This document shows positions 25,668-34,859 of a DNA stretch of 64,000 bases, one piece after another. The stretch is from Granulosicoccus antarcticus IMCC3135 (GTDB lineage Bacteria; Pseudomonadota; Gammaproteobacteria; Granulosicoccales; Granulosicoccaceae). Position 1 is the stretch's first letter; every line of letters begins with the position of its first letter. The position numbers and the translations under genes are program-made. Location: contig NZ_CP018632.1 of the NCBI RefSeq assembly GCF_002215215.1, positions 4,646,501 through 4,710,500 on the forward strand. The letters run 5' to 3'. The notes below the pieces were generated by a model. That model ran no database searches. It was not told the DNA's origin and was given only the letters and a program-made list of their open reading frames with translations.

Positions 25668-26302
25668 GTGAGACCATTCTCTACGACTATTGGCGATCAA
25701 CGGCAAGCTATCGCGTTCGTATCGCTCTGAATTTAGCGAATATCCCTTACCAATCCGTATCGGTAGATCTGGTTGCGGGCGATCATCGCAAACCCGAACA
25801 TCTGATCCTCAACCCTCAGGGACTGGTTCCGGTACTTGAGATTGATGGTGAACGATTTACACAATCACTGGCCATTATCGATTATCTGGATGCCACCAGA
25901 AACCTGGGCTTGTTGCCACAGAACCCGATCCTGCGCACTAAAGTACAAGCCCTGGCACAAGCCATCGCAGTCGATCTGCATCCGGTCTGTAATCTGGGCG
26001 TGGTCAAACATGCAACCAACGGTGAAGAGCCTGCTCGAACCGAGTGGATGCAGCATTTCATCACGCCGGGACTAAAAGCCTTTGACACTCTGCTGAAAGA
26101 CTTCGAGCAGATTCCTTTTTGTACCGGCAGCACACCCAGCCTGGCCGACATCTGCCTTATTCCCCAGTTGTACAACGCGCAACGCTGGGGAGCTGACTAT
26201 GCAGGATGCTCACGCATCATTCAGGCGGCTGATGCCTGTGCTGAACACCCTGCTTTTATTGCCGCACATCCTGATGCGGTTGCAAACGCGGTTAAATCCT
26301 GA
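25664..26302 (+). CDS. maiA: Maleylacetoacetate isomerase
   Basis: 212 residues, a zeta-class glutathione transferase. The glutathione-binding N-terminus reads YDYWRSTASYRVRIALNLA with the SSCSxR-like STASYR, followed by NPQGLVPVLEIDG and the C-terminal TPSLADICLIPQLYNAQRW. It isomerises maleylacetoacetate to fumarylacetoacetate using glutathione, bridging HmgA and FahA. Its start overlaps DUF2783. The stop at 26302 lies only 7 bases from the convergent cytochrome gene. Confidence 0.95.
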   Translation: MSETILYDYWRSTASYRVRIALNLANIPYQSVSVDLVAGDHRKPEHLILNPQGLVPVLEIDGERFTQSLAIIDYLDATRNLGLLPQNPILRTKVQALAQAIAVDLHPVCNLGVVKHATNGEEPARTEWMQHFITPGLKAFDTLLKDFEQIPFCTGSTPSLADICLIPQLYNAQRWGADYAGCSRIIQAADACAEHPAFIAAHPDAVANAVKS

Positions 26303-26309
26303 TTTACAA

Positions 26310-26726
26310 CTACTCGACGGGACGGATTTCCAGTGCAGGCAGGTGATTGATACCCTGCACCGGACTCAAGGGCGCCAGACTTGAACCTGACGTTGGATCC
26401 ATCGCGGCAGTGCTATTTTCAATGCCGAAATTGCTTGTCAGATAGCCCAATACCAAAGACCGATTGTCGCCTGATAGAGGCGGCATATTCTGTTTCGCCG
26501 ACATCCAGTCCAGCAATACATCCCAGCCTTCATGAGTCAGGCCTTGCTGCTTGACCAGGTTCAGCGAATGACAGCCACCACACCAGGCGCCTGTCAATGC
26601 TCGTCCCTCACCTTCAGGCCAGCCGGCTCCGAACGGATCATCCTGTGCCTGCACACTGGCGAATGGCACAACAAGCCATGCCGCCAGCAGCCCTGTTGCA
26701 ATACCTTGCAAGCCGTATTTACGCAT
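26310..26726 (-). CDS. Periplasmic c-type cytochrome, likely partner of the sulfite dehydrogenase-like enzyme
   Basis: 138 residues with a signal peptide ending near SVQA (residue 27) and one haem site, WCGGCHSLNLVKQQGLT, near residue 48. The conserved methionine ligand is probably in the SAKQNMPPLSG stretch. It resembles the SorB/SoxD-type cytochrome subunit that takes electrons from a sulfite-oxidising molybdoenzyme. It lies 10 bases after the molybdoenzyme gene on the same strand. Confidence 0.85.
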   Translation of the reverse strand: MRKYGLQGIATGLLAAWLVVPFASVQAQDDPFGAGWPEGEGRALTGAWCGGCHSLNLVKQQGLTHEGWDVLLDWMSAKQNMPPLSGDNRSLVLGYLTSNFGIENSTAAMDPTSGSSLAPLSPVQGINHLPALEIRPVE

Positions 26727-26736
26727 GATGTGCCCC

Positions 26737-28050
26737 TTAAGCCTGAGGAACCATCACCGCGATACGGTGCATGGCATTATTCAGGTAGCCCTTGGGGTTC
26801 CAGGCGACACTGAACGGCTGCACCTTGCCCTGGTCATCCGTGGCACGCGCCCAGATTTCATAGTAGCCATGAGTTGGAAAACTGACTTCACCTTCCCAAG
26901 TGGCCCATGAGAAGGGGTTCATCAACGGTGCCAATGGCGCCTCGACCCAGGAGTTTCCAAAGTCGTTGGACAGCTCTACCTTGGTCACGGTTGAATCACC
27001 TGCCCAGGCATGTCCGCGCAGACGCAATGATTTTTGCCCCGGCGACAAGGTCTCTCCGGTCTGCGGACTGGTGATCAGGGATTTGACCGGCATTGATTCG
27101 AAAGTCACAAAATCCTTGTCTTCCACGACAGCTCCAGGCTGTACCGGGAAGGCCGGTACCGAGTAGGACGGGGGTGCCATTTTCGTACCAGTCCACTTTT
27201 CAGGTGAGAGCACAATTCCGGTCAGCCACTTCTGCGAACAGGAGCCAGGCCAGCCCGGTGTCACAAGACGCAGAGGTGCGCCGTTCATGGGATGAATGTC
27301 TTCACCATTCTGCTGGAAAGCAATGATGTTATGCGGATCCAGTGCTTTGGCGATAGGTACACCACGTGACATGGGGGCCTTGCTGGCATCACCGGACAGA
27401 TGCGTATCCGCACCCAGGTTTCCGGTATAGACAGCTGTTGACTTGACACCGGCTTTTTCCAGTACATCTTTCAGGCGAACACCCTTCCACATGGAATTAC
27501 CGATGGCACCGGTTGACCATTGATTGCCTTTGGCCGGTGGATTGAATCCAGCACGGCCATTGCCGCCACATTCGATCTGCAGGGCGAGCTCGACGACTTC
27601 AAATTGTTCTTTCAGCTCAGCGATCGTGAACGTCATCGGTGTCTCCACCTCACCACTGATCGTAAGCGTCCACTCATCAACATTCACCTCTTTGGGTGGA
27701 ACGCCATTGTTACGCACGAAATGCCGATTGATCGGGGTGATATCCGCATCCAGCAAGTGTGCCGGTGTCTCGGCATTGATCGGGCGATCGTTGAGTACGC
27801 GTAAGCCATCCTTGCCTGCAATATCCAGCTCGATGGTGCCATCTGCAATCGCTGCAGGTATGAGTCCTGCCGGCATGAAACGATGGAAGGGAATGAATCC
27901 GCCCAGAGCGGCTGCCATGGCTGTCAGGCCTGCGCCTTTGAGAAAACCGCGCCTGTCCGGGTAACTGACCCGTCCGAAAATCTGTCGATCGGCCTCTTCC
28001 GCATTTTGCTGATAGAGCTCGAATAGATTACGTTTGCTTTGGTCGACCAT
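26737..28050 (-). CDS. Sulfite dehydrogenase-like molybdopterin oxidoreductase (SoxC/SorA type)
   Basis: 437 residues. A Tat signal, DRRGFLKGAGLTAMAAALGGF, lies near residues 33-53, so it is exported folded. The molybdenum-binding cysteine is in LQIECGGNGRAGF, followed by GNQWSTGAIGNSMWKGVRL and a C-terminal Ig-like dimerisation domain (VKSLITSPQTGETL). It probably oxidises sulfite to sulfate, or acts as a thiosulfate-pathway SoxC, and donates electrons to the next gene's cytochrome. Other sox genes are absent from the window. ATG at 28059 is an alternative start. Confidence 0.9.
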   Translation of the reverse strand: MVDQSKRNLFELYQQNAEEADRQIFGRVSYPDRRGFLKGAGLTAMAAALGGFIPFHRFMPAGLIPAAIADGTIELDIAGKDGLRVLNDRPINAETPAHLLDADITPINRHFVRNNGVPPKEVNVDEWTLTISGEVETPMTFTIAELKEQFEVVELALQIECGGNGRAGFNPPAKGNQWSTGAIGNSMWKGVRLKDVLEKAGVKSTAVYTGNLGADTHLSGDASKAPMSRGVPIAKALDPHNIIAFQQNGEDIHPMNGAPLRLVTPGWPGSCSQKWLTGIVLSPEKWTGTKMAPPSYSVPAFPVQPGAVVEDKDFVTFESMPVKSLITSPQTGETLSPGQKSLRLRGHAWAGDSTVTKVELSNDFGNSWVEAPLAPLMNPFSWATWEGEVSFPTHGYYEIWARATDDQGKVQPFSVAWNPKGYLNNAMHRIAVMVPQA

Positions 28051-28200
28051 ACATTTCATCCAGAAAAGCGGACCCCATTATTAAGCTTTTGTTCCCGGCG
28101 ATCTTCAGCCAGATGGACAGCGCTGACTGGACCAGCTTGAGAAGCCAGATTCAATGCCCACTTTATCTCGCATTGCCTGAAGTATCAAAGGAACCCCTAT

Positions 28201-29193
28201 ATGACTACCCTCTCCCTGCTCGATCTGGTCCACGTCCGTCAAGGAAAAACACCCGCTGATGCACTGGCCGATGCCTTGCTGGTCGCACAACGTGCCGAAC
28301 AACTTGACTACCGTCGCTTCTGGGTCGCAGAACACCACAACATGATCGGTATTTCCAGTGCCGCCACCTCCGTGGTCATTGGTCATCTTGCTGCCGGCAC
28401 ATCAAAAATTCGTGTCGGTTCTGGCGGCATCATGCTGCCTAATCATTCGCCTTTACAGATTGCTGAACAGTTTGGCACACTTGAATCCCTGTTCCCGGGT
28501 CGCATCGATCTGGGTCTGGGACGCGCCCCTGGTACCGATCAGGTGACTGCCCGTGCCATGCGGCGCGACCTGCATGCCGCTGCCGAGAGTTTCCCGCAAG
28601 ATGTACAAGAATTGCAACGGTTGCTGGATGAGCCCGTGCCCAACCAGACCATTATCGCCGTTCCCGGTGCAGGCCTGAAGGTGCCTTTGTGGATGCTCGG
28701 CTCCAGCCTGTTTGGTGCGCAACTGGCAGCACAACTAGGACTGCCCTACGCCTTTGCCTCGCATTTTGCACCCGATGCTCTGGATGCAGCACTGGCCAAC
28801 TATCGCGCACGCTTCCAGCCTTCCAAGCAGCTTGCAACACCTTATGCCGTTCCCTGTGTCAACGTCATAGTGGCTGACACCGACGAGGAAGCTCGACATC
28901 TGTACACCACCTTGCAACAGATGTTTGTGGGCATGCTACGAGGCACTCGTGGCCTGATGCCAGCCCCGATCGAGAACATCGAGAACTTCTGGTCACCGGC
29001 AGAAAAAGCGCAGGTCTCGCATATGCTCTCCTGCGCCTTTGTCGGTTCACCAGCGACCGTGCAGGAAGGACTCGAACAATTCGTGGCTCGCACACAAGCC
29101 GATGAGCTGATGGTCAGCGCACCGATATTCGACCATCAGAAACGATTACGCTCTATCGAGTTGCTGGCGGAGATTGGCCCTCGTCTGGGATAA
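28201..29193 (+). CDS. LLM-class flavin-dependent oxidoreductase
   Basis: 330 residues of the luciferase-like monooxygenase fold, type 1 subfamily: RFWVAEHHNMIGISSAATSV (as two segments), GTSKIRVGSGGIMLPNHSPL and FPGRIDLGLGRAPGTD. Such proteins use FMNH2 or F420-type cofactors; the substrate cannot be predicted. AAAGGA precedes the ATG. Its TAA overlaps the ATG of the following membrane protein by one base (TAATG). Confidence 0.9.
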   Translation: MTTLSLLDLVHVRQGKTPADALADALLVAQRAEQLDYRRFWVAEHHNMIGISSAATSVVIGHLAAGTSKIRVGSGGIMLPNHSPLQIAEQFGTLESLFPGRIDLGLGRAPGTDQVTARAMRRDLHAAAESFPQDVQELQRLLDEPVPNQTIIAVPGAGLKVPLWMLGSSLFGAQLAAQLGLPYAFASHFAPDALDAALANYRARFQPSKQLATPYAVPCVNVIVADTDEEARHLYTTLQQMFVGMLRGTRGLMPAPIENIENFWSPAEKAQVSHMLSCAFVGSPATVQEGLEQFVARTQADELMVSAPIFDHQKRLRSIELLAEIGPRLG

Positions 29194-29798
29194 TGGCAGG
29201 TATCCAAATAATCAACATTTTGCTATACGCTTTGCTGTGGGTATCCTTTGGATACCTGCACTCGGTGTTGACCCGGCCTTCGATAAAGAACCGGCTACCG
29301 GCCCATGTCAGGCATGGCTACCGGCTTGCCTACAATATTGTTTCGGCTATCCACTTTCTGCTTGTATACCTGATCGGCCGTGCACTGCTTGATCAGAGTC
29401 GCTTCGATCTGTCCTTGTCAAATCCTGCCGCCTTCCTCTATAGCTTACTCAGCATTGGCGGCGTTATTGTCATTCTGTTGGCACTGAGACAATATGATCT
29501 CGGCCTGTTTTCAGGCATAAGCCAGCTGTTGAAAAAGAACAATCCGGATGGTGATGTCATTGAGCCTCTCAACACCGCAGGCCTTAACCGATGGATCAGA
29601 CACCCTCTCTACACAGGCGCTTTCATGTACCTATGGGGTGGTGCAAACTCGCAGTTCGGTTTATGGACCGCGATATTTGCCAGTGCCTATCTGTTAATCG
29701 GTGTTCACTACGAAGAGAGGAAATTGATAGCCGTTTATGGCGATGCCTATATCAATTACAAAGCGTCTGTTTCCAAATTCCTGCCATTGAAATTCTGA
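29193..29798 (+). CDS. NnrU/isoprenylcysteine methyltransferase-like membrane protein
   Basis: 201 residues with about five hydrophobic segments. The C-terminal half has RHPLYTGAFMYLWG and HYEERKLIAVYGDAYINYKA, the pattern of membrane methyltransferases of the PEMT/ICMT group; the N-terminus (LWVSFGYLHSVLTRPSIKNRL) recalls NnrU proteins. The methyl acceptor is unknown. It is coupled to the LLM gene by a 1-base overlap and abuts the convergent small membrane gene directly. Confidence 0.75.
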   Translation: MAGIQIINILLYALLWVSFGYLHSVLTRPSIKNRLPAHVRHGYRLAYNIVSAIHFLLVYLIGRALLDQSRFDLSLSNPAAFLYSLLSIGGVIVILLALRQYDLGLFSGISQLLKKNNPDGDVIEPLNTAGLNRWIRHPLYTGAFMYLWGGANSQFGLWTAIFASAYLLIGVHYEERKLIAVYGDAYINYKASVSKFLPLKF

Positions 29799-30083
29799 CT
29801 AGGTTGTCGTGCGGCCAGAGCCCCTGGCATTCAACGCACCTACGACGCTGCCAAGCACGGTGCCACACAGCAAACCCCATTGAAACGAATTGACAGGTGA
29901 CGAGACGACCATATCCATTCCTGCCAGCCCCAGAAAAGCCAAGGTGATCATTGCCAGCTGTGAGCCAATGGCTGCGCCGAGCAAGATCTGGTTGAACAGT
30001 GCACGTTCAGCTGTTTCAACTCCACGTCTCTGTTCGCCCTCCTGATCATTGCCAAGATCGAATCTCGAAGCTTTTATCACCAT
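29799..30083 (-). CDS. Small membrane protein of unknown function
   Basis: 94 residues with a polar N-terminus (NDQEGEQRRGVETAERALFN) and two hydrophobic segments separated by VVSSPVNSFQW. I do not recognise the family. The ATG at 30083 is chosen because GAGAGGG lies upstream; a longer frame to 30230 exists but its N-terminus shows no conserved character. It is convergent with the methyltransferase-like gene, with no gap. Confidence 0.55.
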   Translation of the reverse strand: MVIKASRFDLGNDQEGEQRRGVETAERALFNQILLGAAIGSQLAMITLAFLGLAGMDMVVSSPVNSFQWGLLCGTVLGSVVGALNARGSGRTTT

Positions 30084-30436
30084 GAAACTGCACCCTCTCA
30101 GAAGTGGCACGATTGCCTGAGGTTCGCAGCAGATTGTCACGGGGGCAGTCGACGATTGCAGATTTGAAAATCTTTCCAGGTAATATGCAAACCTGGCGGG
30201 TCGATCGGGATGGTACCAGAACACAACCAACGCCCTGTTCAGCCGCGATTCAGTAGAGCCCGCTTATTCTTGATCCACACCTGAGCAAGGTCTGCCAGCC
30301 CGACAAACGGGCAGTCTCAAGATCTTACACAGATGTAAACCAACTGCAATCAGCTGGAATACCCGGACACTGATACTAGTGTCATGAACGGGGATACAGC
30401 CCTTGCCAGAAAGCTTACATATCAAGGAATACTACG
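30084..30436. other. Intergenic region upstream of the His-rich gene
   Basis: About 350 bases without a supported gene. It presumably holds divergent promoters for the small membrane gene and the His-rich gene. A small inverted repeat, TTACA-CAGA-TGTAA, lies at 30325-30338. CAAGGA just before 30437 is the ribosome site of the next gene. No RNA gene or repeat was recognised. Confidence 0.5.
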
Positions 30437-30910
30437 ATGAAGACTCTTGAAAACGCAAAACGAACCATGCGTCGCACAATGGGCCGCGTCATAGCTGTAG
30501 CCACTTTCAGCGCAATGGCCATTGCAGCAGCCCCGGCACAAGCCACTACCGCGAATGCAACCGACGCCTTTTACAGAACAGCTGCGGTGCCAACCAGCAA
30601 TCAGAATGCAGCTCGTATAATCCCCGCAGAACTGACTATCGGAATTGAGCTTGCTCACGGTTATGGTCACAACAGGGGTAATGACCGTCACCGCAATGAG
30701 GGTCACAATTCCCGCCGCAATGATCGCGGACGCTCCGATTCTCGTCGAGGCGATAGCCGACATCACGATCGTCAAAGAAGACACTACGGCGCATCTGAAG
30801 GCCATTATGGCCGAGGCCACAATAAGCACGGCTCTTCACGCCGCGACCGTTCTCATGGTCACGGTGGACATCGACGTTTTTTACAACGTTTTCATCAACG
30901 TCACCATTGA
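30437..30910 (+). CDS. Secreted His/Arg/Gly-rich protein
   Basis: 157 residues. A basic N-terminus and hydrophobic stretch end in APAQA (about residue 36), a typical signal peptidase I site. The mature C-terminal half (about 73-157) is very rich in His, Arg, Gly, Asp and Ser (for example HGYGHNRGNDRHRNEGHN) and ends in HQRHH. Such composition suggests disorder with possible metal or polyanion binding. I do not recognise a family. It has a good ribosome site (AAGGA) and a strong terminator after it, which supports a real gene. Confidence 0.65.
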   Translation: MKTLENAKRTMRRTMGRVIAVATFSAMAIAAAPAQATTANATDAFYRTAAVPTSNQNAARIIPAELTIGIELAHGYGHNRGNDRHRNEGHNSRRNDRGRSDSRRGDSRHHDRQRRHYGASEGHYGRGHNKHGSSRRDRSHGHGGHRRFLQRFHQRHH

Positions 30911-30931
30911 TCAGTAATTCGCCATCGCTGA

Positions 30932-30966
30932 CTCACCGGGCACAGGCCTTATACATGCCCGGTGAG
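30932..30966. terminator. Bidirectional stem-loop terminator
   Basis: Perfect 11-bp arms CTCACCGGGCA and TGCCCGGTGAG with a 13-base loop, placed between the convergent His-rich gene and the DHWC cupin gene. T-rich tracts are weak on both sides. Confidence 0.75.
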
Positions 30967-30975
30967 ACAAATCAC

Positions 30976-31326
30976 TTATTGCTTCAGAAAATCCCCATCG
31001 ATGATCAACAGATGAGCACCACTCTCAGTCGTCACCGAGCGATGAGAGCTGAGACCATCTGAAACAACATAGGACATCCCCTCCGTCAACAAAGAACGAG
31101 TGCCGTCCTTGAGCTCGTTTATTACCTCGCCCTTCAGGCAATAGACGATATGGCCTTTCTCGCACCAGTGATCGGCCAGGTAGTTTTCAGAGTATTCAAC
31201 GTACCGGATGCGCAGACCACCAAATTGCATGGTCTGCCAATAGGCCATACCGGTAACACCCGCATGTTCTGTAGGAGAAACTGCCGACCAGTCGATTGTC
31301 TGAAATGGAATATTGAGGCTTGTCAT
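30976..31326 (-). CDS. DHCW/DHWC-motif cupin-fold protein
   Basis: 116 residues of a small single-domain cupin. The segment ADHWCEKGHIVYCLKGE near residues 50-66 carries the Asp-His-Trp-Cys and following Gly-His motif of the family named for it. Function is unknown; cupins commonly bind a metal through such His residues. It begins directly after the stop of the histone-deacetylase-like gene (TAAATG), so it is last in that operon. Confidence 0.85.
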   Translation of the reverse strand: MTSLNIPFQTIDWSAVSPTEHAGVTGMAYWQTMQFGGLRIRYVEYSENYLADHWCEKGHIVYCLKGEVINELKDGTRSLLTEGMSYVVSDGLSSHRSVTTESGAHLLIIDGDFLKQ

Positions 31327-32358
31327 TTACTGATTACCTTGTTCCTGCGCGCCATTCAGAAAACTGGTCAGATTGCCTCCCAGCTCCGGCTGCAGATAGC
31401 CACCTTCCTGAACAAATAACACCGGCAAGCCGGCGGCGGCAATGGCAGCTCCGATCTGGGCAAAACCACCGCTCGTCACCTTGAGTGCCTGGAAAGGGTC
31501 GGCTTCATGGGCATCGAGCCCGAGGGCAACCACAATGATATCGGCACCAAAGGCCTTGATACGTTGTAGCGCGGTTGTCAGTGCGTCCAGAAAGACCGCA
31601 TCGCTACTACCCATGGGCAATGGAAGGTTAAGGTTATAGCCTCGGCCACGGCCTTCTCCTCGCTCATGTGCATGCCCCCAATAAAACGGATAGAAACCGG
31701 AAGGGTCTCCATGTATGGATACGGTCAGCACATCATCACGCTCATAGAAGATGCCCTGGGTGCCATTGCCATGATGCACATCAACATCCAGAATGGCAGG
31801 TTTCAAGCCCTTGCCCAGTAGATAATCAGCGGCAATGGCGGAGTTATTCAGAAAGCAGAACCCTCCCGCCAGATCACTAAATGCATGATGGCCCGGCGGA
31901 CGACACAGAGCGTAGGCCTGATGTTCGCCCTCCAGAACCAGGTCCGCCGCGCTCAGTGCTGTTTGTGCAGACCAGTAGGCCGATTCCCAGGTATGGCTGT
32001 TGATGGGACAGGACATGTCTGTCTGATGGTAGCCCGCCAGTCCCAATGCGGAGCTGGGATAGGAGGCGGTACGCCGATCGGGGCGAACACTGGACAGGAT
32101 CTCATCGGGCGCATCCGGATTCTGCTTCCATAGCTTGTGAATGGTTTCCAGAAACACCAGATATTCAGGTGAATGCACACCGGCAATCGGCTGCATGCCA
32201 TGATCACTGGGCGTGTCGAAGGTACAACCCGCCGCCATCGCACCCGCATACAAGGCATCAGCCCGTGCGGGCTGCTCCGGGCATGTTGACGCCACCCCGT
32301 TCGATATGTACTTCTGGGGGCTGTGCGCTAGCTGTCGTTCATCAAATATTGCTTTCAC
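31327..32358 (-). CDS. Histone deacetylase family protein, acetylpolyamine amidohydrolase-like
   Basis: 343 residues with the zinc-dependent deacetylase motifs: RPPGHHAFSDLAGGFCFLNN, the metal-binding DVDVHHGNGTQ, IHGDPSGFYPFYWG and the second metal aspartate in ALGLDAHEADPF. The N-terminal YISNGVASTCPEQPARADAL and the early loop resemble bacterial acetylpolyamine amidohydrolases, which hydrolyse N-acetylputrescine and related acyl-amines. It overlaps the start region of the dual ABC ATPase by 17 bases and follows an oligopeptide-type importer, which may carry its substrate. The substrate remains inference. Confidence 0.9.
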   Translation of the reverse strand: MKAIFDERQLAHSPQKYISNGVASTCPEQPARADALYAGAMAAGCTFDTPSDHGMQPIAGVHSPEYLVFLETIHKLWKQNPDAPDEILSSVRPDRRTASYPSSALGLAGYHQTDMSCPINSHTWESAYWSAQTALSAADLVLEGEHQAYALCRPPGHHAFSDLAGGFCFLNNSAIAADYLLGKGLKPAILDVDVHHGNGTQGIFYERDDVLTVSIHGDPSGFYPFYWGHAHERGEGRGRGYNLNLPLPMGSSDAVFLDALTTALQRIKAFGADIIVVALGLDAHEADPFQALKVTSGGFAQIGAAIAAAGLPVLFVQEGGYLQPELGGNLTSFLNGAQEQGNQ

Positions 32359-34012
32359 GAATATTCCTGTTTTGCTTCATATCGTGCAGCGCCTGCTCAT
32401 AGAGCTGGCCCGGAATGGCATCCAGCAGGCTGCGTGTGTAGGGTGAAACAGGCGCATGCAGCACCTCACTTGCCAATCCAGTCTCGACGATTGTGCCATT
32501 TTGCATCACCACGACTCGATCGCAGATCTGCGCGGCTACCCGCAGATCGTGGGTTATGAAAATCATGGACAGATTGAGACGTTTTTTCAGATCCCCGAGC
32601 AACTCCAGCACCTGCGCCTGAACCGAGACATCCAGAGCGGATACCGCCTCATCGGCAATCACAATATCAGGCTCAAACGCCAGAGCTCGTGCGATACCGA
32701 TACGTTGACGCTGCCCACCCGAGAACTCATGTGGAAAACGATTGAGCGCAGATTCATCCAGCCCGACCAGATTCAGCAATTGCTTTGCCTTGGCAATCGC
32801 CGTTGCGCGCGGCGTGCCATAGGCCAGCAAGCCTTCAGTGAGAATTCTGTCAACCCTGGCACGCGGATTAAGCGACGAGTATGGATCCTGAAAAATCATC
32901 TGCATACGTCGTCTGCTGGCCCTGAGCGCCTCCCCTGACAGGCTGGCTATATCAACACCGTTCAACAGCACGCTGCCCGATGTAGGATCCAGCAGCCGGA
33001 CCAGACATCGCCCTACTGAGGACTTGCCTGAACCACTTTCGCCAACGATACCGATAGTCTCCCCTGCATACAGGGAGAACTCGACATCTTGTACAGCCTT
33101 GACGATGCGCTTCTTTCCAAAAATGCCACCGCTGGATGAGCTGAACGTCTTGCACAGCTGCCTGACTTCCAGGATCGGTTCTCTCTTCATCTGTTCTGTT
33201 TCAGCAGACTCGGTACCGGACACCGCAGATGCCATTCTGGGAACCGCGGCAATCAACGCCTGGGTATAAGGATGTTGCGGATGCAGCAGTACTTCATCCC
33301 TCTCACCACTTTCGACAATCTTGCCGGCCTGCATCACGATGACCCGATCGGCAATATCGGCCACCACACCGATATCATGGGTGATGAATATCACGCCCAT
33401 CTTGTGCTTCTGTCGCAAGTCTTCAATCAATTGCAGAATCTGCGCTTGAGTGGTGACATCCAGCGCCGTGGTCGGTTCATCGGCAATCAGTATCTTGGGC
33501 TCCAGAGCCAGTGCCATGGCAATCATGACTCGTTGACGCTGACCGCCTGATAGTTGAAACGGATAGGCACGCGAGGTCATCAGTGGTTCGGGTATACCGA
33601 CATCACTCAACAGTTCGATGGCCCTTGCGGTGCGTTGGGCACGGCTCAAGACGCCATGAGCCTCGAAGACTTCCTCTATCTGAGCACCCACCCGCATCAG
33701 AGGGTTCAGGGCACTGAGAGGTTCCTGAAAAATCATGGAAATCGACTTGCCTCTGATCTTGAGCAAGGCTGTCTCATCAAGGCTGAGCAGATCCACACCA
33801 TCAAACTGGGCTGTACCTGCAACTGGTAAAACCCCTTCGGGCAACAAGCCCATGATGGCATTGACGGACATGGACTTGCCCGAACCACTCTCACCCACAA
33901 TGCACAGAATCTCACCGGCATCCAGCGTGAAAGAGACATCCTCAATCGCGTGTTTGCGATCAGCATTCACCGGCAATGCCAAGGTCAGGTTGTTGATGCT
34001 GAGAATGCTCAT
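32342..34012 (-). CDS. ABC transporter ATPase with two nucleotide-binding domains (DppD-DppF fused)
   Basis: 556 residues with two complete ATPases. Each has GESGSGKS (about residues 38-45 and 320-327), LSGGQRQR or FSGGQRQR and a D-E-A/P Walker B (IADEPTTALD; IADEAVSALD). This is the fused form of the oligopeptide importer's two ATPases. It starts 4 bases into the stop of the permease gene (ATGA, 34009-34012) and its 3' end overlaps the amidohydrolase gene. It powers import of a peptide-like or polyamine-like solute. Confidence 0.95.
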   Translation of the reverse strand: MSILSINNLTLALPVNADRKHAIEDVSFTLDAGEILCIVGESGSGKSMSVNAIMGLLPEGVLPVAGTAQFDGVDLLSLDETALLKIRGKSISMIFQEPLSALNPLMRVGAQIEEVFEAHGVLSRAQRTARAIELLSDVGIPEPLMTSRAYPFQLSGGQRQRVMIAMALALEPKILIADEPTTALDVTTQAQILQLIEDLRQKHKMGVIFITHDIGVVADIADRVIVMQAGKIVESGERDEVLLHPQHPYTQALIAAVPRMASAVSGTESAETEQMKREPILEVRQLCKTFSSSSGGIFGKKRIVKAVQDVEFSLYAGETIGIVGESGSGKSSVGRCLVRLLDPTSGSVLLNGVDIASLSGEALRASRRRMQMIFQDPYSSLNPRARVDRILTEGLLAYGTPRATAIAKAKQLLNLVGLDESALNRFPHEFSGGQRQRIGIARALAFEPDIVIADEAVSALDVSVQAQVLELLGDLKKRLNLSMIFITHDLRVAAQICDRVVVMQNGTIVETGLASEVLHAPVSPYTRSLLDAIPGQLYEQALHDMKQNRNIRESNI

Positions 34013-34848
34013 TGGCCTCTTCTCGTCAAACGCGGGTTCAAGGCATCATTAAGCCCTTCACCAATCAGGTTGAGCGACAGCACGGTCAACAGGATCGCCA
34101 CACCGGGTATAAAGGACAACCACCAGGCGGTACGCATGACCGTTCGTGCTGCACCAATCATGAAACCCCATGACATGACATTGGGATCGCCCAGGCCCAG
34201 AAAGGACAGGGAGCTTTCCAGCAGAATGGCCGTGGCGACCATCAGGGAGGCCAGAACAATGATCGGCGGCAAAGCGTTGGGCAGGATATGGCGCAGAATT
34301 ATAGAGGTGTGACTCAGGCCGGAAAGCGTTGCCGCTTCAACAAATTCACGTGTTCTCAGGCTCAAGACTTCACCGCGTACCAGTCTGGCCACCGGTGGCC
34401 AGCTCACGATGGCAATGGCCAGGATGATGAACAGCAAGCTGGGTTGAAAGATGACCAGCAAGACGATTGCCAATGCAAAACTGGGAATCGATTGAAAGAA
34501 CTCGGTAAAACGCATCATCAGATCATCTACCCGACCTCCGAAATAGCCTGCAATGGCTCCCATCGGAATACCGATGGCGAGCGCCGCAATCGTTGAGACC
34601 AGACCTACTATCAGCGACACATAGGCACCATGTGCAAGTCCTGCCAGCACATTGCGCCCCAGCGCATCGGTACCCAAGGGCAGACCATCGGTGCTGAACG
34701 GCGCCAGAAACGGTCTTTGCACCATCTTCCACGGACTCTGTGGAAACAGGAATGGAGCGCTGATGGCGATAATGACAATGAACAGCAGAATGAACAGACC
34801 GATAACGGCTCCGCGATTCTGTGAATAACGCATCCAGAAATCTTTCAT
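34009..34848 (-). CDS. ABC transporter permease (DppC/OppC-like)
   Basis: 279 residues, six hydrophobic segments. It has the DppC features LGTDALGRNVLAGLAHGAYVSL and the EAA region EFVEAATLSGLSHTSIILRHILPN. ATG at 34848 is used since the N-terminus KDFWMRYSQNRGAVIGLFILL fits the family; upstream the frame runs into the insertion element. Before the element arrived this gene would have followed the DppB-like gene directly. Its present upstream sequence is about 12 bases of host DNA and then the element. Confidence 0.93.
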   Translation of the reverse strand: MKDFWMRYSQNRGAVIGLFILLFIVIIAISAPFLFPQSPWKMVQRPFLAPFSTDGLPLGTDALGRNVLAGLAHGAYVSLIVGLVSTIAALAIGIPMGAIAGYFGGRVDDLMMRFTEFFQSIPSFALAIVLLVIFQPSLLFIILAIAIVSWPPVARLVRGEVLSLRTREFVEAATLSGLSHTSIILRHILPNALPPIIVLASLMVATAILLESSLSFLGLGDPNVMSWGFMIGAARTVMRTAWWLSFIPGVAILLTVLSLNLIGEGLNDALNPRLTRRGQ

Positions 34849-34859
34849 CCCTTCAATTC

